Notes: generated by a model from the sequence alone, not told the origin. A stretch of DNA of 48,128 nt from JAJDGF01 sp031549325 (GCA_031549325.1 JAVBQA010000046.1:1-48128), one strand, 5' to 3'. Numbered from the stretch's first letter, positions 33,694-42,814 are shown. Program-made: numbers and translations.

Positions 33694-34866
33694 ATGGATT
33701 ACGCAGCAGAGGCCCTCAAAAAGCATAAGGAGTGGAAAGGCAAGATCGAAGTAATCGCCGTGCCGCCGCTCAACAACCGCGACGAGTTGTCCGTCGCCTA
33801 CACGCCGGGCGTCGCCGCGCCGTGCCTGGAGATCAGCAAGAATGTGGACCTGAGCTACGATTACACCCGCCGGGGCAACTTGGTGGCGGTTGTGACCGAC
33901 GGCACCGCGGTGCTGGGCCTGGGCGACATCGGCCCTGAGGCCGGCATGCCGGTCATGGAGGGCAAGTGCGCGCTGTTCAAGCACTTCGGCGACGTGGACG
34001 CGTTCCCCCTCTGCGTGCGCAGCAAGTCGGTGGACGACATCGTCAACACCGTGCGCCTGCTGGCCGGATCCTTTGGCGGCGTCAACCTGGAGGACATCTC
34101 GGCCCCCCGCTGCTTCGAAATCGAGCGCAAGCTGAAGGAAACCTGCGACATCCCAATCTTCCACGACGACCAGCACGGCACCGCCGTGGTCACGCTGGCC
34201 GCCATGTTCAACGCGCTGAAGCTGACCGGCAAGAAGTTCGAGGAGCTGAACGTGGTCACCTCGGGCGCGGGCGCGGCGGGCATCGCCATCATCAAGCTGC
34301 TGCAGGCCATGGGCCTTAAGAACGTGATCCTGTGCGACCGCCAGGGCGCGATCTATGAGGGGCGCGACGGCCTGAACGCTGAGAAGGAAGAGATGGCCAA
34401 GATCAGCAACTACGCCAAGAAAAAGGGCACGCTGGCAGAGGTGCTGGTGGGCGCGGATGTGTTCATCGGCGTTTCCGCCCCCAACTGCGTGACGGCTGAA
34501 ATGGTCAAATCCATGGCCCCCAACCCGATCCTGTTCCCCATGGCCAATCCGGTGCCCGAGATCGATCCGGAGACCGCCATCGCCGCGGGCGCTGCCATCA
34601 TCGGCACCGGCCGCAGCGATTACAAGAACCAGATCAACAACGTGCTGGCCTTCCCGGGCATCTTCCGCGGCGCGTTTGATGTGCGCGCCAGCGACATCAA
34701 CGACGAGATGAAGATCGCCGCTGCCCGCGCCATCGCGGACTGCGTCACGCCCGAGCAGCTGTGCGCGGATTACATCATCCCTTCCGCGCTCGACAAGAGC
34801 GTTGCCGCCGCCGTGGCCAAGGCCGTGGCCAAGGCAGCCCGCGATTCTGGCGTCGCCAGGATTTAA
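33694..34866 (+). CDS. malic enzyme, short bacterial type
   Basis: A 390-aa enzyme decarboxylating malate to pyruvate with NAD(P) reduction. Motifs: SVAYTPGVAAPCLEI near the N-terminus, VTDGTAVLGLGDIGPEAGMPVMEGK, the metal-binding FHDDQHGTAVV and the cofactor-binding GAGAAGIAI. ANPVPEIDP and GRSDYKNQINNVLAFPGIFRG complete the family pattern. It lacks the phosphotransacetylase-like extension of MaeB-type enzymes. AGGAGAG precedes the ATG. It forms a two-gene unit with mdh and is followed by a terminator. Whether it uses NAD or NADP cannot be told from sequence with confidence. Confidence 0.94.
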   Translation: MDYAAEALKKHKEWKGKIEVIAVPPLNNRDELSVAYTPGVAAPCLEISKNVDLSYDYTRRGNLVAVVTDGTAVLGLGDIGPEAGMPVMEGKCALFKHFGDVDAFPLCVRSKSVDDIVNTVRLLAGSFGGVNLEDISAPRCFEIERKLKETCDIPIFHDDQHGTAVVTLAAMFNALKLTGKKFEELNVVTSGAGAAGIAIIKLLQAMGLKNVILCDRQGAIYEGRDGLNAEKEEMAKISNYAKKKGTLAEVLVGADVFIGVSAPNCVTAEMVKSMAPNPILFPMANPVPEIDPETAIAAGAAIIGTGRSDYKNQINNVLAFPGIFRGAFDVRASDINDEMKIAAARAIADCVTPEQLCADYIIPSALDKSVAAAVAKAVAKAARDSGVARI

Positions 34867-34901
34867 AGCGGCTGAAGAAACGGTAGCGCATGGCGATCAA
34901 G

Positions 34902-34938
34902 AACAGCCCCCGACATCAAGTCGCGGGCTGTTTTCTTT
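34902..34938 (+). terminator. terminator of the mdh-malic enzyme unit
   Basis: A 12-nt stem with one mismatch (34902-34913 with 34921-34932), a 7-nt loop and a T-rich end (34931-34938). It overlaps the last codons of the convergent DUF998 gene. Confidence 0.85.
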
Positions 34939-35578
34939 GCAGAAACACCGGCCGGGCCGCGCGCAGCGTGTGCGCCAGCGACAGCCCGAAAATGAACCCG
35001 TCCAGCGAGAACACCATCGCGCGCTGCGCCAGCCCCAGCGTGCCCGGCCAGCGCCACATGCTAAGCAGCGTCCAAACGCCAAACGCAGCGATCAGCCCGT
35101 CCATCACCAGGCAAAACGCGCCCAGCGCCCGTTCCCCCGCCTGCCGCCGATAGCCGACGCCGATCATCAGGATCGAGGCCATGGCGGCCAGGATCAGCGC
35201 GATGCTCATCACAAAATGCGTAAGGTTGCGCAGGCTGGTGAATGACTCGCTCTCCATCAGCGGGCAGACGGCATACCCTACATAGTTCAGCGTCATCATC
35301 GCGAGCAACAGAGAGTATCCCTTGCGCGTCAGCGCGCCTCCGTCCCACCGGGAGCCCTGCCATAACGCCGCCGCGAAGATCAGCAGGCAGATGCCGTGCG
35401 CGTCGTTCAGCGCGCGCAATGCCCGCGCGTTCGGCGCGCCGACGGCCGTCAGATGGCTGATAAACGTGCTCTCCGGGGCATACGCGGGCCGAAGCGCCTG
35501 CCCAATCAGCACCATCGCGACGTACAGCGCCGCGCCCAGCATGCCAAGCGCCAGCGCCCACCGCCTGAAATCCCGCAT
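34916..35578 (-). CDS. DUF998 membrane protein
   Basis: A 220-aa protein with about six membrane helices and the DUF998 pattern PAYAPESTFISHLTAVGAPNA after the first helix. The function is unknown. I prefer ATG 35578, which starts just before the first helix; ATG 35638 would add 20 residues and has no better ribosome binding site. It is the last gene of the leftward block with the HlyD-type adaptor and MacB/FtsX-like permease, so it may be an accessory membrane part of that system. The stop codon lies within the terminator stem of the convergent malic-enzyme transcript. Confidence 0.75.
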   Translation of the reverse strand: MRDFRRWALALGMLGAALYVAMVLIGQALRPAYAPESTFISHLTAVGAPNARALRALNDAHGICLLIFAAALWQGSRWDGGALTRKGYSLLLAMMTLNYVGYAVCPLMESESFTSLRNLTHFVMSIALILAAMASILMIGVGYRRQAGERALGAFCLVMDGLIAAFGVWTLLSMWRWPGTLGLAQRAMVFSLDGFIFGLSLAHTLRAARPVFLQRKQPAT

Positions 35579-35661
35579 ATCCCATTCCCCCGAAAACCAT
35601 GTCCAGGCAATAGTTTTCCAGTAAATGGGCGCATCCATTCATCGCCGGGCGAAAACTCTCC

Positions 35662-36903
35662 CTATCGGTTCCGGCGCGCGTGGATCTGCTGCAGAATCAC
35701 CGCCAGCAGCAGCACGATCGACCCGGTGACAGCCAGACCACCGAAGAAACGCAGCCGCGTCAGCTGGGGCGTCAGCAGCTGCATCAGCTCGCTGCCGTTG
35801 AACTGCAGGTTCCAGAAGGTCGCCTCGATCATGCCCCACTCCACCGGCACCTCGGGAACCCACTCGGGGAACAACAGCACCGGGCGCATCATGAACCGCG
35901 CCCACAGCCCGCACAGGCCCAGCAGCGCCCCGAGTGCCAGCAGCATCAGCAGCGTTCTGCCCAGGATGCCGGGCAGCATCCGCCGCATGTACTCGGTGCG
36001 CAGCCGCCGCTTGACGGAGTCCGCATGGCCAACAACCCAGGCAAACAGCGCCTTGAACAGCCGCACGATCGCATACAGCCAGAAGAACCCGGCAAGCGCC
36101 AGCGGCGTCATCAGCGCGCGCAGCTTCTCCCGCTCCAGCTGATAGAAGCTGCCCAATGGATGCCACGCCGATCCCGCCTGCTGCAGCGCGGCCGCCGCGC
36201 CCGCAGCGGGCACCGGCACGGCGCTCAGCGTCAGCAGCGATAGCTGGGTCTTGCCGTGCTTGGCCAGCGCGCGCAGCGGCAGATACACAAAGTACTTGCC
36301 TGCGTCGCCCACCTGCCTGTCCCGGCGCACGGTGCCCATCACCACGTATTTTTCGCCGTCGATGGTGATCTCCTTGCCCGTCGGGTCGCTGATGCGGAAC
36401 AAGTCCACCGCCAGCTGCGCCGACAGCAGCGCCACCCGGTCTCCGTACCTCAGCTCCTCCTCATACAGCAACCGCCCGGTGAACGCCACCATCGGATAGA
36501 TGGCCTGTGCGTTCTCGGACAGCGCGAACAGCTCCGCTTTCTGGCTGGCCTGCCCGCCGTCGCTCACCGCCACATCGTGCGCATACCCAGTCAGCGTATG
36601 GGCGCTCACGACGCCTGTCAACTCGGCCATGGCGTCGCGCAGGCTTTGGATATCAGTCAGCAGCTGCGTGCGCGCCACCGCTTGCGGCTCCGTCTGGGCC
36701 TGGTCGCCCTCATCCTCGCCCATATCGGGCGACCGCGTCTGCGTTCCCGCCTGGCCGATGGGCGCGGGCGTGACATACTGCAGCAGGTCAGGCAGCGCAA
36801 ACACCTGCAGACATGCAAGCCCGAGCAGCGCCAGCGCCACGAGCGCTGCGACCAGCGCCAGCTTGCTGACGCGCGTGGCCGGCTTCGCGCCTTGCGGCGT
36901 CAC
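35662..36903 (-). CDS. MacB/FtsX-like permease with extracytoplasmic domain
   Basis: A 413-aa protein. One N-terminal helix (about 14-36) is followed by an extracytoplasmic domain of about 220 residues with MacB_PCD-type strands (ITIDGEKYVVMGTVRRD). Three more helices follow in the last 150 residues. This 1+3 layout is that of MacB/FtsX permeases. It begins with GTG 36903, overlapping the stop of the HlyD-type gene by 4 nt, so the two proteins are made together. No MacB-type ATPase is encoded anywhere in this block. It may borrow an ATPase encoded elsewhere or may not work as a pump. Confidence 0.75.
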   Translation of the reverse strand: MTPQGAKPATRVSKLALVAALVALALLGLACLQVFALPDLLQYVTPAPIGQAGTQTRSPDMGEDEGDQAQTEPQAVARTQLLTDIQSLRDAMAELTGVVSAHTLTGYAHDVAVSDGGQASQKAELFALSENAQAIYPMVAFTGRLLYEEELRYGDRVALLSAQLAVDLFRISDPTGKEITIDGEKYVVMGTVRRDRQVGDAGKYFVYLPLRALAKHGKTQLSLLTLSAVPVPAAGAAAALQQAGSAWHPLGSFYQLEREKLRALMTPLALAGFFWLYAIVRLFKALFAWVVGHADSVKRRLRTEYMRRMLPGILGRTLLMLLALGALLGLCGLWARFMMRPVLLFPEWVPEVPVEWGMIEATFWNLQFNGSELMQLLTPQLTRLRFFGGLAVTGSIVLLLAVILQQIHARRNR

Positions 36904-38243
36904 GACAGGTACTCCATCACGCGGTCGCCGTCCTTGATCGGGCGGTCCTCGCCGTTGGCGATGGACATGAAGCTCAGCTCATCCTCCACGGCGCACTGGG
37001 TGTCCGAGCGCTCGGCCACGTGCACGTCCAGCTTGCGCACCTTCTTCTCCTGCCCCCAGAAGCTGTTCTGATCCTCGATGACCAGCACATAATCCTGGCC
37101 GTTCTCCGTGCGCACGGCGTTGGACGGCAGCAGCGAGTTGTTGCTCTTGGCGTGATAGGTGATGCTCATGTTCGGCTTCTGGTCGCTCAGGCCGCGATAG
37201 CCGCCATAGTAGCTCAGCATCTCGTCGGTGATTTCGATGATGGCGTACTTTTTGCTGGCCGACTCCCGCTTGATCTCGAGCACCTTGGTCTTGAGGGTCT
37301 CCCAGTCCTCTTTGATGTCCACCCGCATGTCCTTGGTAACTTCCTTGCGCACCTCGGCCAGGTCGGCCTTGAGCACGGGCTGCCCGATGGATAGCGTGAA
37401 CGCCGCCTTGTCCCCCGGCACCATGTCGCCCGGGTTCACGTCGAGCTTGGCGATGACGCCGTCGCGCGGCGCGCGCACAGCCTTGATCTTCTCCATGTTT
37501 AGCGCCAGCTCGAGCAGGTCGGCGCGCGCCTTGTCGGTGGCTTTCTGCTCGTCGTCGCGCTTCTTGATGGCCTGAAAGTCCTCGTTCTTGCTGCCGATGC
37601 TCGCGTGGGCAGCCACATAGCGGCTCAGCGCGTCCCGCTCGGCCTGCTGCAGCTCCACCATCCGCACCACCAGCGTGCTCAGCTTGGGGCTGCCCTGGAT
37701 GCCCATGGCCCCCTCCCAGGTGGATGGGTCTGAAGGCAGCGTCACCCCATCCGACTGCGCCTGCACGATGATCGTCTGCTGCAGATCGATCACGGCCTGC
37801 TGCGCCGCGGTCAGGTCCCGATAGGCCTTGTTCTTGCCGGTCTCCTTGACCTTCTGCTTGGCGTTGTCGGCGGCAGTCTTCATCTGGGCATCCTGCGCCT
37901 TTTCCAGCTCTTCCTTGGCCTTCTTGACCGCCTCGTCACTGGCGGGCAGCAGTCGGCTGGTGAACAGCAGCTCGCCCTTCCTCACCTCGTCGCCCTCGCG
38001 CACATACACCGTCTCGACCACCGCCGACAGCGTCTTGGCCTCATCCAGCGTGAACGGTTCAGACGCGGGATAGTGCAGCTCGCCCGTCAGCGGGATCTTC
38101 GCCTCCAGCTTGCCGCGCTTGGCCGTCACGATCTTGATCTTGGGCGTGGTGATGGTGAGCACGGTCTGCGCAAAGAACATGCACAGCGCGATGACGACCG
38201 CCAGGATGACCGCGCCCTTGAGCGCCATTCGTTTCAGGTTCAT
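36900..38243 (-). CDS. HlyD/MacA-type membrane-fusion (adaptor) protein
   Basis: A 447-aa protein with one N-terminal helix (about 10-30). A barrel/lipoyl half-motif (IPLTGELHYPASEPFTLDEAKTL, VREGDEVRKGELLF) leads into a long alpha-helical hairpin (about 100-255). The second lipoyl half follows (VRAPRDGVIAKLDVNPGDMV), then beta-barrel domains. Such adaptors link an inner-membrane transporter to the envelope or substrate. Its direct partner is the overlapping MacB/FtsX-like permease gene. AGGGGGA precedes the ATG. The gene lies 95 nt after the MalG-type permease gene, with a short hairpin between, so co-transcription with the uptake genes is possible. Confidence 0.85.
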   Translation of the reverse strand: MNLKRMALKGAVILAVVIALCMFFAQTVLTITTPKIKIVTAKRGKLEAKIPLTGELHYPASEPFTLDEAKTLSAVVETVYVREGDEVRKGELLFTSRLLPASDEAVKKAKEELEKAQDAQMKTAADNAKQKVKETGKNKAYRDLTAAQQAVIDLQQTIIVQAQSDGVTLPSDPSTWEGAMGIQGSPKLSTLVVRMVELQQAERDALSRYVAAHASIGSKNEDFQAIKKRDDEQKATDKARADLLELALNMEKIKAVRAPRDGVIAKLDVNPGDMVPGDKAAFTLSIGQPVLKADLAEVRKEVTKDMRVDIKEDWETLKTKVLEIKRESASKKYAIIEITDEMLSYYGGYRGLSDQKPNMSITYHAKSNNSLLPSNAVRTENGQDYVLVIEDQNSFWGQEKKVRKLDVHVAERSDTQCAVEDELSFMSIANGEDRPIKDGDRVMEYLS

Positions 38244-38282
38244 CGGGGTTCCCCCTGCCTATGAATTGGTGACTCCATGGCC

Positions 38283-38299
38283 GGCGAACTGTGTTCGCC
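38283..38299 (-). other. intercistronic hairpin
   Basis: A 7-bp inverted repeat GGCGAAC/GTTCGCC with a 3-nt centre between the MalG-type and HlyD-type genes. There is no T-run, so it is more likely an RNA-processing or stability element than a terminator. Confidence 0.5.
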
Positions 38300-38338
38300 C
38301 CTGCGGAATGGTGTGCGCAAAAGCCAACCGCGCGCCCG

Positions 38339-39196
38339 CTACTTGAGTTCGCTGAGCTGCACGCCCATCAGGATGTCCTCCTGAAAATAGAAATAGCACA
38401 GAAGCGCGGGCAGGATGTAGAGCGCCGCGCCGGCAAAGGCGATCTCGGCCTTGTCCACGTTGATCTGGTTGAACATGACCGACAGCGGCTGCATGGCCTG
38501 ATTGGACAGGTACACCAGCGGCTGTTCCACCATGTTCCAGCAGTCGGCGAAGCTGAGCGCGATGAACGCGCCCAGGATCGGGCGGCACACCGGCATCATC
38601 ACGTGCATGTACAGCCTGAGGGGCCCGGCGCCATCCATGCCGCCCGCCTCCAGCAGCTCGCCCGGCACGGAGATCATGAACTGGCGGATCAGGAACACGT
38701 AGAACGGCGCGAACCACATCGGGATGATGACGGCCCAGCGCGTATCCATCAGGCGCATCGCGCGCAGCATGATGACATTGGGCATCATGGTGACCTGGAA
38801 CGGCAGCAGCATCAGGATCAGGATGATGAAAAACAGCAGCCCGCGCCCCCGGAACCGGAAGCAGCTCAGCGCGAAGGCCATCATCGGCACCACCAGCATC
38901 TGCCCCAGCAGGATCGAGCCGGTGTAGACGACCGAGTTCAAAAACAGCCGCAGGTACATGGGTTCCTTGATGAGCACGGTGTAGTACTGCGTCAGGGAGA
39001 ACATCTTGGGCGACACCAGCACGGGCAGCCACTTGGCGGCCTCGTAGTTGTCGCGCGCGCCCAGGTAGCTCTTGATCTCGCCCGCCGAAAAGAACGAGTA
39101 GAAGAGCGTGAACACGATGGGCAGCAGCATGACGCAGGCCACCGCGAGCAGCACCAGCGCGATCACGCCCCGGGACAGCTTTCCGCCGCTCCTCAT
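38339..39196 (-). CDS. carbohydrate-type ABC transporter permease, MalG family
   Basis: A 285-aa membrane protein with six helices. The EAA loop is EAGGMDGAGPLRLYMHVMMPVCRP, and the large loop after helix 1 is usual for MalG. ATG 39196 overlaps the stop of the MalF-type gene by 4 nt; longer frames run inside that gene. It forms a heterodimeric channel with the MalF-type subunit. No ATPase is in the block, so a shared MsmX-type ATPase encoded elsewhere is likely, as is common in Firmicutes. Confidence 0.9.
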   Translation of the reverse strand: MRSGGKLSRGVIALVLLAVACVMLLPIVFTLFYSFFSAGEIKSYLGARDNYEAAKWLPVLVSPKMFSLTQYYTVLIKEPMYLRLFLNSVVYTGSILLGQMLVVPMMAFALSCFRFRGRGLLFFIILILMLLPFQVTMMPNVIMLRAMRLMDTRWAVIIPMWFAPFYVFLIRQFMISVPGELLEAGGMDGAGPLRLYMHVMMPVCRPILGAFIALSFADCWNMVEQPLVYLSNQAMQPLSVMFNQINVDKAEIAFAGAALYILPALLCYFYFQEDILMGVQLSELK

Positions 39197-40053
39197 GAGA
39201 GCCCCCTGCGCATCCGCGTCTCGATGGAATACAGCAGAGCGAACAGCGCGATCACGATGGCGGCGAAAGAATAAGCGGCGGTGGTGACGTACTGGTAGTT
39301 GATGTTTTGGAAGTGGTTGTTCATGAAGTGCTGCAGCGTGTAGACCGCCGGGCTCGGGTAAGCGCCGCCGATAAAATAGACCTCCTTGAAGATCTTGAAC
39401 GCGTTGATCCAAGCCAGCACCAACACCAAAAACGCTGTCGGCGCGATCAGCGGCAGCGTGATTTTGGTTTCGATTTTGAAGCCCGACGCGCCCTCGAGCC
39501 GGGCGTACTCATACAGCGCTTCGGGCACCGCCTGCAGCGCCGCCGTGAAAATGACCACCGAGAACCCCAGGTTCTTCCACACATACAGCAGCACAACCGG
39601 TACGCGCAGCGCGTCGCCCTCTTTCCAGGTCATGCGCTCAAGCCCCAGCTGCACCCAGATCCGGTTCACCACGCCGCCGTAGTCGAACAACAACAGCCAG
39701 ATGAGCAGAATGGCCGCCGAGGGCATGAGGTAAGGGATCAGCAGCGCGTTTCTGGTGAAGGTGGCGCTGGACCGCGAGCCAAGCGGGCGCAGCATGGCCG
39801 CCACCAGGAACGACAGCGCGAAAATCAGCGGGGTGCACAGCAGCGACAGCTGCAGCGAGTTGGTCAAGCCCAGCTGGAACATCTTGTTGTCCCACACCTT
39901 CAGATAGTTCGCGATGCCCACAAACTGGTTCTGAAGCGTGCCGTCCGTCAGGCTGTACCAGACGCCCCAGCAGAAGGGCACCGCGAAAAACACCAGCAGG
40001 CCCGTCAGCCCCGGAAGCAGGAACAGCAGCAGCGCGCCGCGGTTTCGGATCAT
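39193..40053 (-). CDS. carbohydrate-type ABC transporter permease, MalF family
   Basis: A 286-aa membrane protein with six helices and an EAA loop EYARLEGASGFKIETKITLP. GVWYSLTDG after helix 1 is a usual family feature. I chose ATG 40053 with GAGGGA about 10 nt upstream; GTG 40074 is an alternative. It is the second gene after the large propeller-bearing binding protein. Confidence 0.9.
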   Translation of the reverse strand: MIRNRGALLLFLLPGLTGLLVFFAVPFCWGVWYSLTDGTLQNQFVGIANYLKVWDNKMFQLGLTNSLQLSLLCTPLIFALSFLVAAMLRPLGSRSSATFTRNALLIPYLMPSAAILLIWLLLFDYGGVVNRIWVQLGLERMTWKEGDALRVPVVLLYVWKNLGFSVVIFTAALQAVPEALYEYARLEGASGFKIETKITLPLIAPTAFLVLVLAWINAFKIFKEVYFIGGAYPSPAVYTLQHFMNNHFQNINYQYVTTAAYSFAAIVIALFALLYSIETRMRRGLS

Positions 40054-40097
40054 TCGTACACATCCCTCGATCACTTTTTTGAACAGCCGCCGCGCAA

Positions 40098-40139
40098 GGC
40101 GTCCCTGCAGTTGCGCGCCTGAACGACTGCGGGGACGCC
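40098..40139 (-). other. intercistronic hairpin after the binding-protein gene
   Basis: A 14-bp stem with one G-T wobble (40098-40111 with 40126-40139) and a 14-nt loop, lying between the binding-protein stop (40162) and the permease start (40053). There is no T-run. It probably stabilises the upstream part of the mRNA so more binding protein than permease is made, as with the hairpin at 7938-7961. Confidence 0.7.
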
Positions 40140-40161
40140 ATACATGGCGTGTGCAACCCGG

Positions 40162-42453
40162 TTATTGCTGTTCCAAGAAGATCATCTGCATCTTCTGATC
40201 CATCTCTCGGATCATCTGGTCCAGGTTGAGCTGGCCCTGCATATAGCGCGTCATCACGTCCATGAATTCCTTCTGGGTGGTCTCATTGGACAACATGCCC
40301 ATCTCATTGCCGGACAGCGTCATGTGCTCGGCAAAGTTTCGATACTGCTCGATGGTTTCCGGACTGATGCGCCAGCGGCGGGCCTCCATGCGCTTGAGCT
40401 GCTCCTCCGCGTCCTTGATGGACTGCTCGGTGTCGCGCTGGTTCTCCGGAGTGATCTCGGTGGCGCGCAGCTCCTCCAGCCATTTCTCGGTTTCCTCAAG
40501 CTGCTCCACCGCCCACTGCTCCTCCATCGGCTCGTTGCAGTCCGGGTACATGCTGATCATGATCGCTTTGTCGTTGTTCTCAGCCAGGTACTCCAGGTAC
40601 TTCAGCGCCAGGTCCTTGTTGGGCGAGTTGGGGTTTACGATGTACACGCCATAGCTCATGTTCATGGCGGGTTCCACCGACGCCGACACGCGCGGCGGAT
40701 AGTGCATGTCCACGGCGCCCGAATCCGTATCGTAATACTCCAGGTCGAAGTAGCTGTACATCAGCGACGGCTTGTACTCCTCGCTGTAGTTGGTGACGCT
40801 GGTGCTCTCGCCCGGCACCTGATACTCGCCCGCCATCTGCTCGGTGCGCTGGATGGCCTCGCGGAACTCGGGCGAATCAAACCGGACCGGCGCGTCGGGC
40901 GTAACGGTCTCCTGCATGTAGGTGCTCAGTATTCGGGAAAACATCATCGTCTTCTCGTTCTCGGAATACTGGGTGTTGCCGTCCATCAGCGAGAACTCCG
41001 GATACTGCTCGGCCAGTTCGTCATCCCACTTTTCCATCAGATCGATCAGGTCGACGTAGGTCTCTGGGAACTCGATGCCGATCTCTTCGAACTTCGCCTT
41101 GTTGTAGCGCCACATGCTCGGATTCATCTCGGATGGGAACGTGAAAAACTTGCCGTCCATCGACATCGCGTCCCGGATGGCCGGATACATGCGGTCGAAC
41201 GCCTTCCTCAGCGCCTCGCTCTCGCCGAGGTCCATGGCGTAGCCTTTCTCCATCAGCGGCTTGGTCTTGCTGGTATCCCACAGCCGAAGGATGTCGATGG
41301 CGCCGTCGCCGCTGCCGATCTTGGTGATGATCTCGTCCACGCCCGCGCTGTAGAGCGAGTCGATCTGCACGAACTCCAGCGGCGTGTCCGGGTTCTGCTT
41401 CATGAACGCCGAGGCCGCCTGGCTCATCCAGCCGTTGGCCACCTTCAGCACGCGCCCATCGAACTTGCTCTCTGCGATGTTGCGAATGAACACGCCGTCG
41501 TAGCCGGGCAGCACCAGGTGCGTGCCCGCGAGGATTGCGGGCTGGCCGTTGGTTTGGTACAGATCGCGGTTGAAATAGCTCACCACCTCGGCTTTGGCGT
41601 CCAGCGCGGACATGCTCATCAGCTTGTTCTGCACGCCGAACAGGATCTTCTGCGTAGCCGGATCGTAGGTCAGGCCATAGATGCCGTTCCAGGTGCCGGC
41701 GGTGGCTTCGATGGGCAGCATATCGCCCTGCGCTTTGCCGCTGGCGATGTCCAGCACGAACAGCTTGGCGACATAGTCCTCCACCTTCATGTCCTGGGTC
41801 CACTCGGGCTGCGTCCAGCACAAGAGCTTGCCCGGCAAATAGCCGCACAGGCCCCTGATGTTCTGCTCGGTCTTGATCGTCTGGTGGTCGCCGGTTTGGG
41901 GATCGATCACCCACAGCTCGGTCAACTCCCAGTTGTTTGCGTCCGGACGGGCCAGCGCGAACAGCTTGTCCTCAAACTCGAACAGCGTCACAAACGAGCC
42001 GCTGATGGAATAGCCCTCCTCGCCGGTGTCGGGCTTCTTGATGAGCATCTCCGTCTCGGTGAACTTGCCATCCTGATACTCGTTCAGCTTGCCGTTCTCT
42101 TCGTTGAGAAAATACAGCTTGCCCTGATAGCTGATCGGGCAGCACATGCGCGCCGGCCACTGGTAATCCGGAGGATACTCTTCCCCCGCGGGCAGCGGCG
42201 GCACTTCCTCGCGCAGCGGGCACACCTTGGTCGGCTCGGCGTCACCCATCTTATAGGTGTACAGATTGTCCCAGGTGGTGATGTACAGCGTGTCGCCCAG
42301 CGCCAAGGCCCACTCCACGCCTTCGGAGCTGTAACCCCGCGTGTCCTGCTCGAACAGCACCGTATCCCCGGTTGCCGCCAAAGCCGCAGGCGCGATCAGC
42401 AGCAGCGCGAGAACCAGGCACAGCATCCCGAAGAATCCGTTTTTTGTGAACAT
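40162..42453 (-). CDS. ABC transporter binding protein with N-terminal beta-propeller-like half
   Basis: A 763-aa exported protein. The signal peptide is about residues 1-26 (ALA) and there is no lipobox. Residues about 30-325 are a string of short beta-repeats (GDTLYITTWDNLYTY, QGKLYFLNEENGKL, EDKLFALARP, GKLLCWTQPE, YDPATQKILFGVQNKL) like a TolB/Kelch propeller. Residues about 335-763 match family-1 sugar-binding proteins (FMKQNPDTPLEFVQI, DILRLWDTSK, MDGKFFTFP, WRYNKAKFEEIGIEFPETYVDL). It feeds the MalF/MalG permeases downstream. ATG 42453 has GGAGG 7 nt upstream. A normal family member is about 420-450 residues, so the extra half is a true addition. The ligand is unknown. Confidence 0.85.
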   Translation of the reverse strand: MFTKNGFFGMLCLVLALLLIAPAALAATGDTVLFEQDTRGYSSEGVEWALALGDTLYITTWDNLYTYKMGDAEPTKVCPLREEVPPLPAGEEYPPDYQWPARMCCPISYQGKLYFLNEENGKLNEYQDGKFTETEMLIKKPDTGEEGYSISGSFVTLFEFEDKLFALARPDANNWELTELWVIDPQTGDHQTIKTEQNIRGLCGYLPGKLLCWTQPEWTQDMKVEDYVAKLFVLDIASGKAQGDMLPIEATAGTWNGIYGLTYDPATQKILFGVQNKLMSMSALDAKAEVVSYFNRDLYQTNGQPAILAGTHLVLPGYDGVFIRNIAESKFDGRVLKVANGWMSQAASAFMKQNPDTPLEFVQIDSLYSAGVDEIITKIGSGDGAIDILRLWDTSKTKPLMEKGYAMDLGESEALRKAFDRMYPAIRDAMSMDGKFFTFPSEMNPSMWRYNKAKFEEIGIEFPETYVDLIDLMEKWDDELAEQYPEFSLMDGNTQYSENEKTMMFSRILSTYMQETVTPDAPVRFDSPEFREAIQRTEQMAGEYQVPGESTSVTNYSEEYKPSLMYSYFDLEYYDTDSGAVDMHYPPRVSASVEPAMNMSYGVYIVNPNSPNKDLALKYLEYLAENNDKAIMISMYPDCNEPMEEQWAVEQLEETEKWLEELRATEITPENQRDTEQSIKDAEEQLKRMEARRWRISPETIEQYRNFAEHMTLSGNEMGMLSNETTQKEFMDVMTRYMQGQLNLDQMIREMDQKMQMIFLEQQ

Positions 42454-42654
42454 AAAGCATCCTCCAATATCGTTCTTCGCCACCGGGGCGGATGAAACGC
42501 TGGCGGTTTGTTGGGGTTCGACTCGTTTTCGATTTTTATTGTGTTTTCTTTGTGTCAATAATAGGACGCTGCATTGGGCGGGATGGTTCACCAAAAAATG
42601 GATAACCTGAAAAATAATACAAAACGTATGCATTTTTCCTTGAAATGCCCGGGC

Positions 42655-42682
42655 TTGACAAATCTGGCAATTCTGCTATACT
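42655..42682 (+). promoter_or_regulatory. promoter of the ABC-2 exporter operon
   Basis: TTGACA (42655-42660), a 16-bp spacer and TATACT (42677-42682) preceded by TGC (extended -10). The start would be near 42689, leaving a leader of about 187 nt. The rest of the 422-nt intergenic region, towards the binding-protein gene, is AT-rich and holds a TTGACA (minus strand, 42553-42558) without a clear -10. Confidence 0.85.
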
Positions 42683-42725
42683 GTGCACAGAATTCGTTGG
42701 ATTGTGGTGTGTGGATGTCGGTTTA

Positions 42726-42786
42726 GTCTCTCAGGACAAAGCGGGGATGTGAACCCCTAGCTTTGCTTTTCCATTTGTTGAGAGAC
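42726..42786 (+). promoter_or_regulatory. structured leader RNA, candidate aptamer
   Basis: P1 pairs GTCTCTCA (42726-42733) with TGAGAGAC (42779-42786). Inside it, CAAAGCGGGG (42737-42746) pairs with CCCC (42754-42757) and GCTTTG (42760-42765), with a TA bulge and a 7-nt loop ATGTGAA. The unpaired 3' side (42766-42778) could pair further with GGA and CAAA of the 5' side. With the terminator at 42815 this has the layout of a riboswitch or attenuator. It does not match any riboswitch consensus I know. Confidence 0.6.
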
Positions 42787-42814
42787 ATTGCCGCACCATC
42801 CGAGGGCGCATTCT

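Noticed and set aside
42731..42745. TCAGGACAAAGCGGG in the exporter leader resembles part of the guanidine-III riboswitch
   Set aside because: The upstream half of that aptamer (GGACGAGG-type) and its pseudoknot partner are absent, and here the segment forms one side of two ordinary stems.
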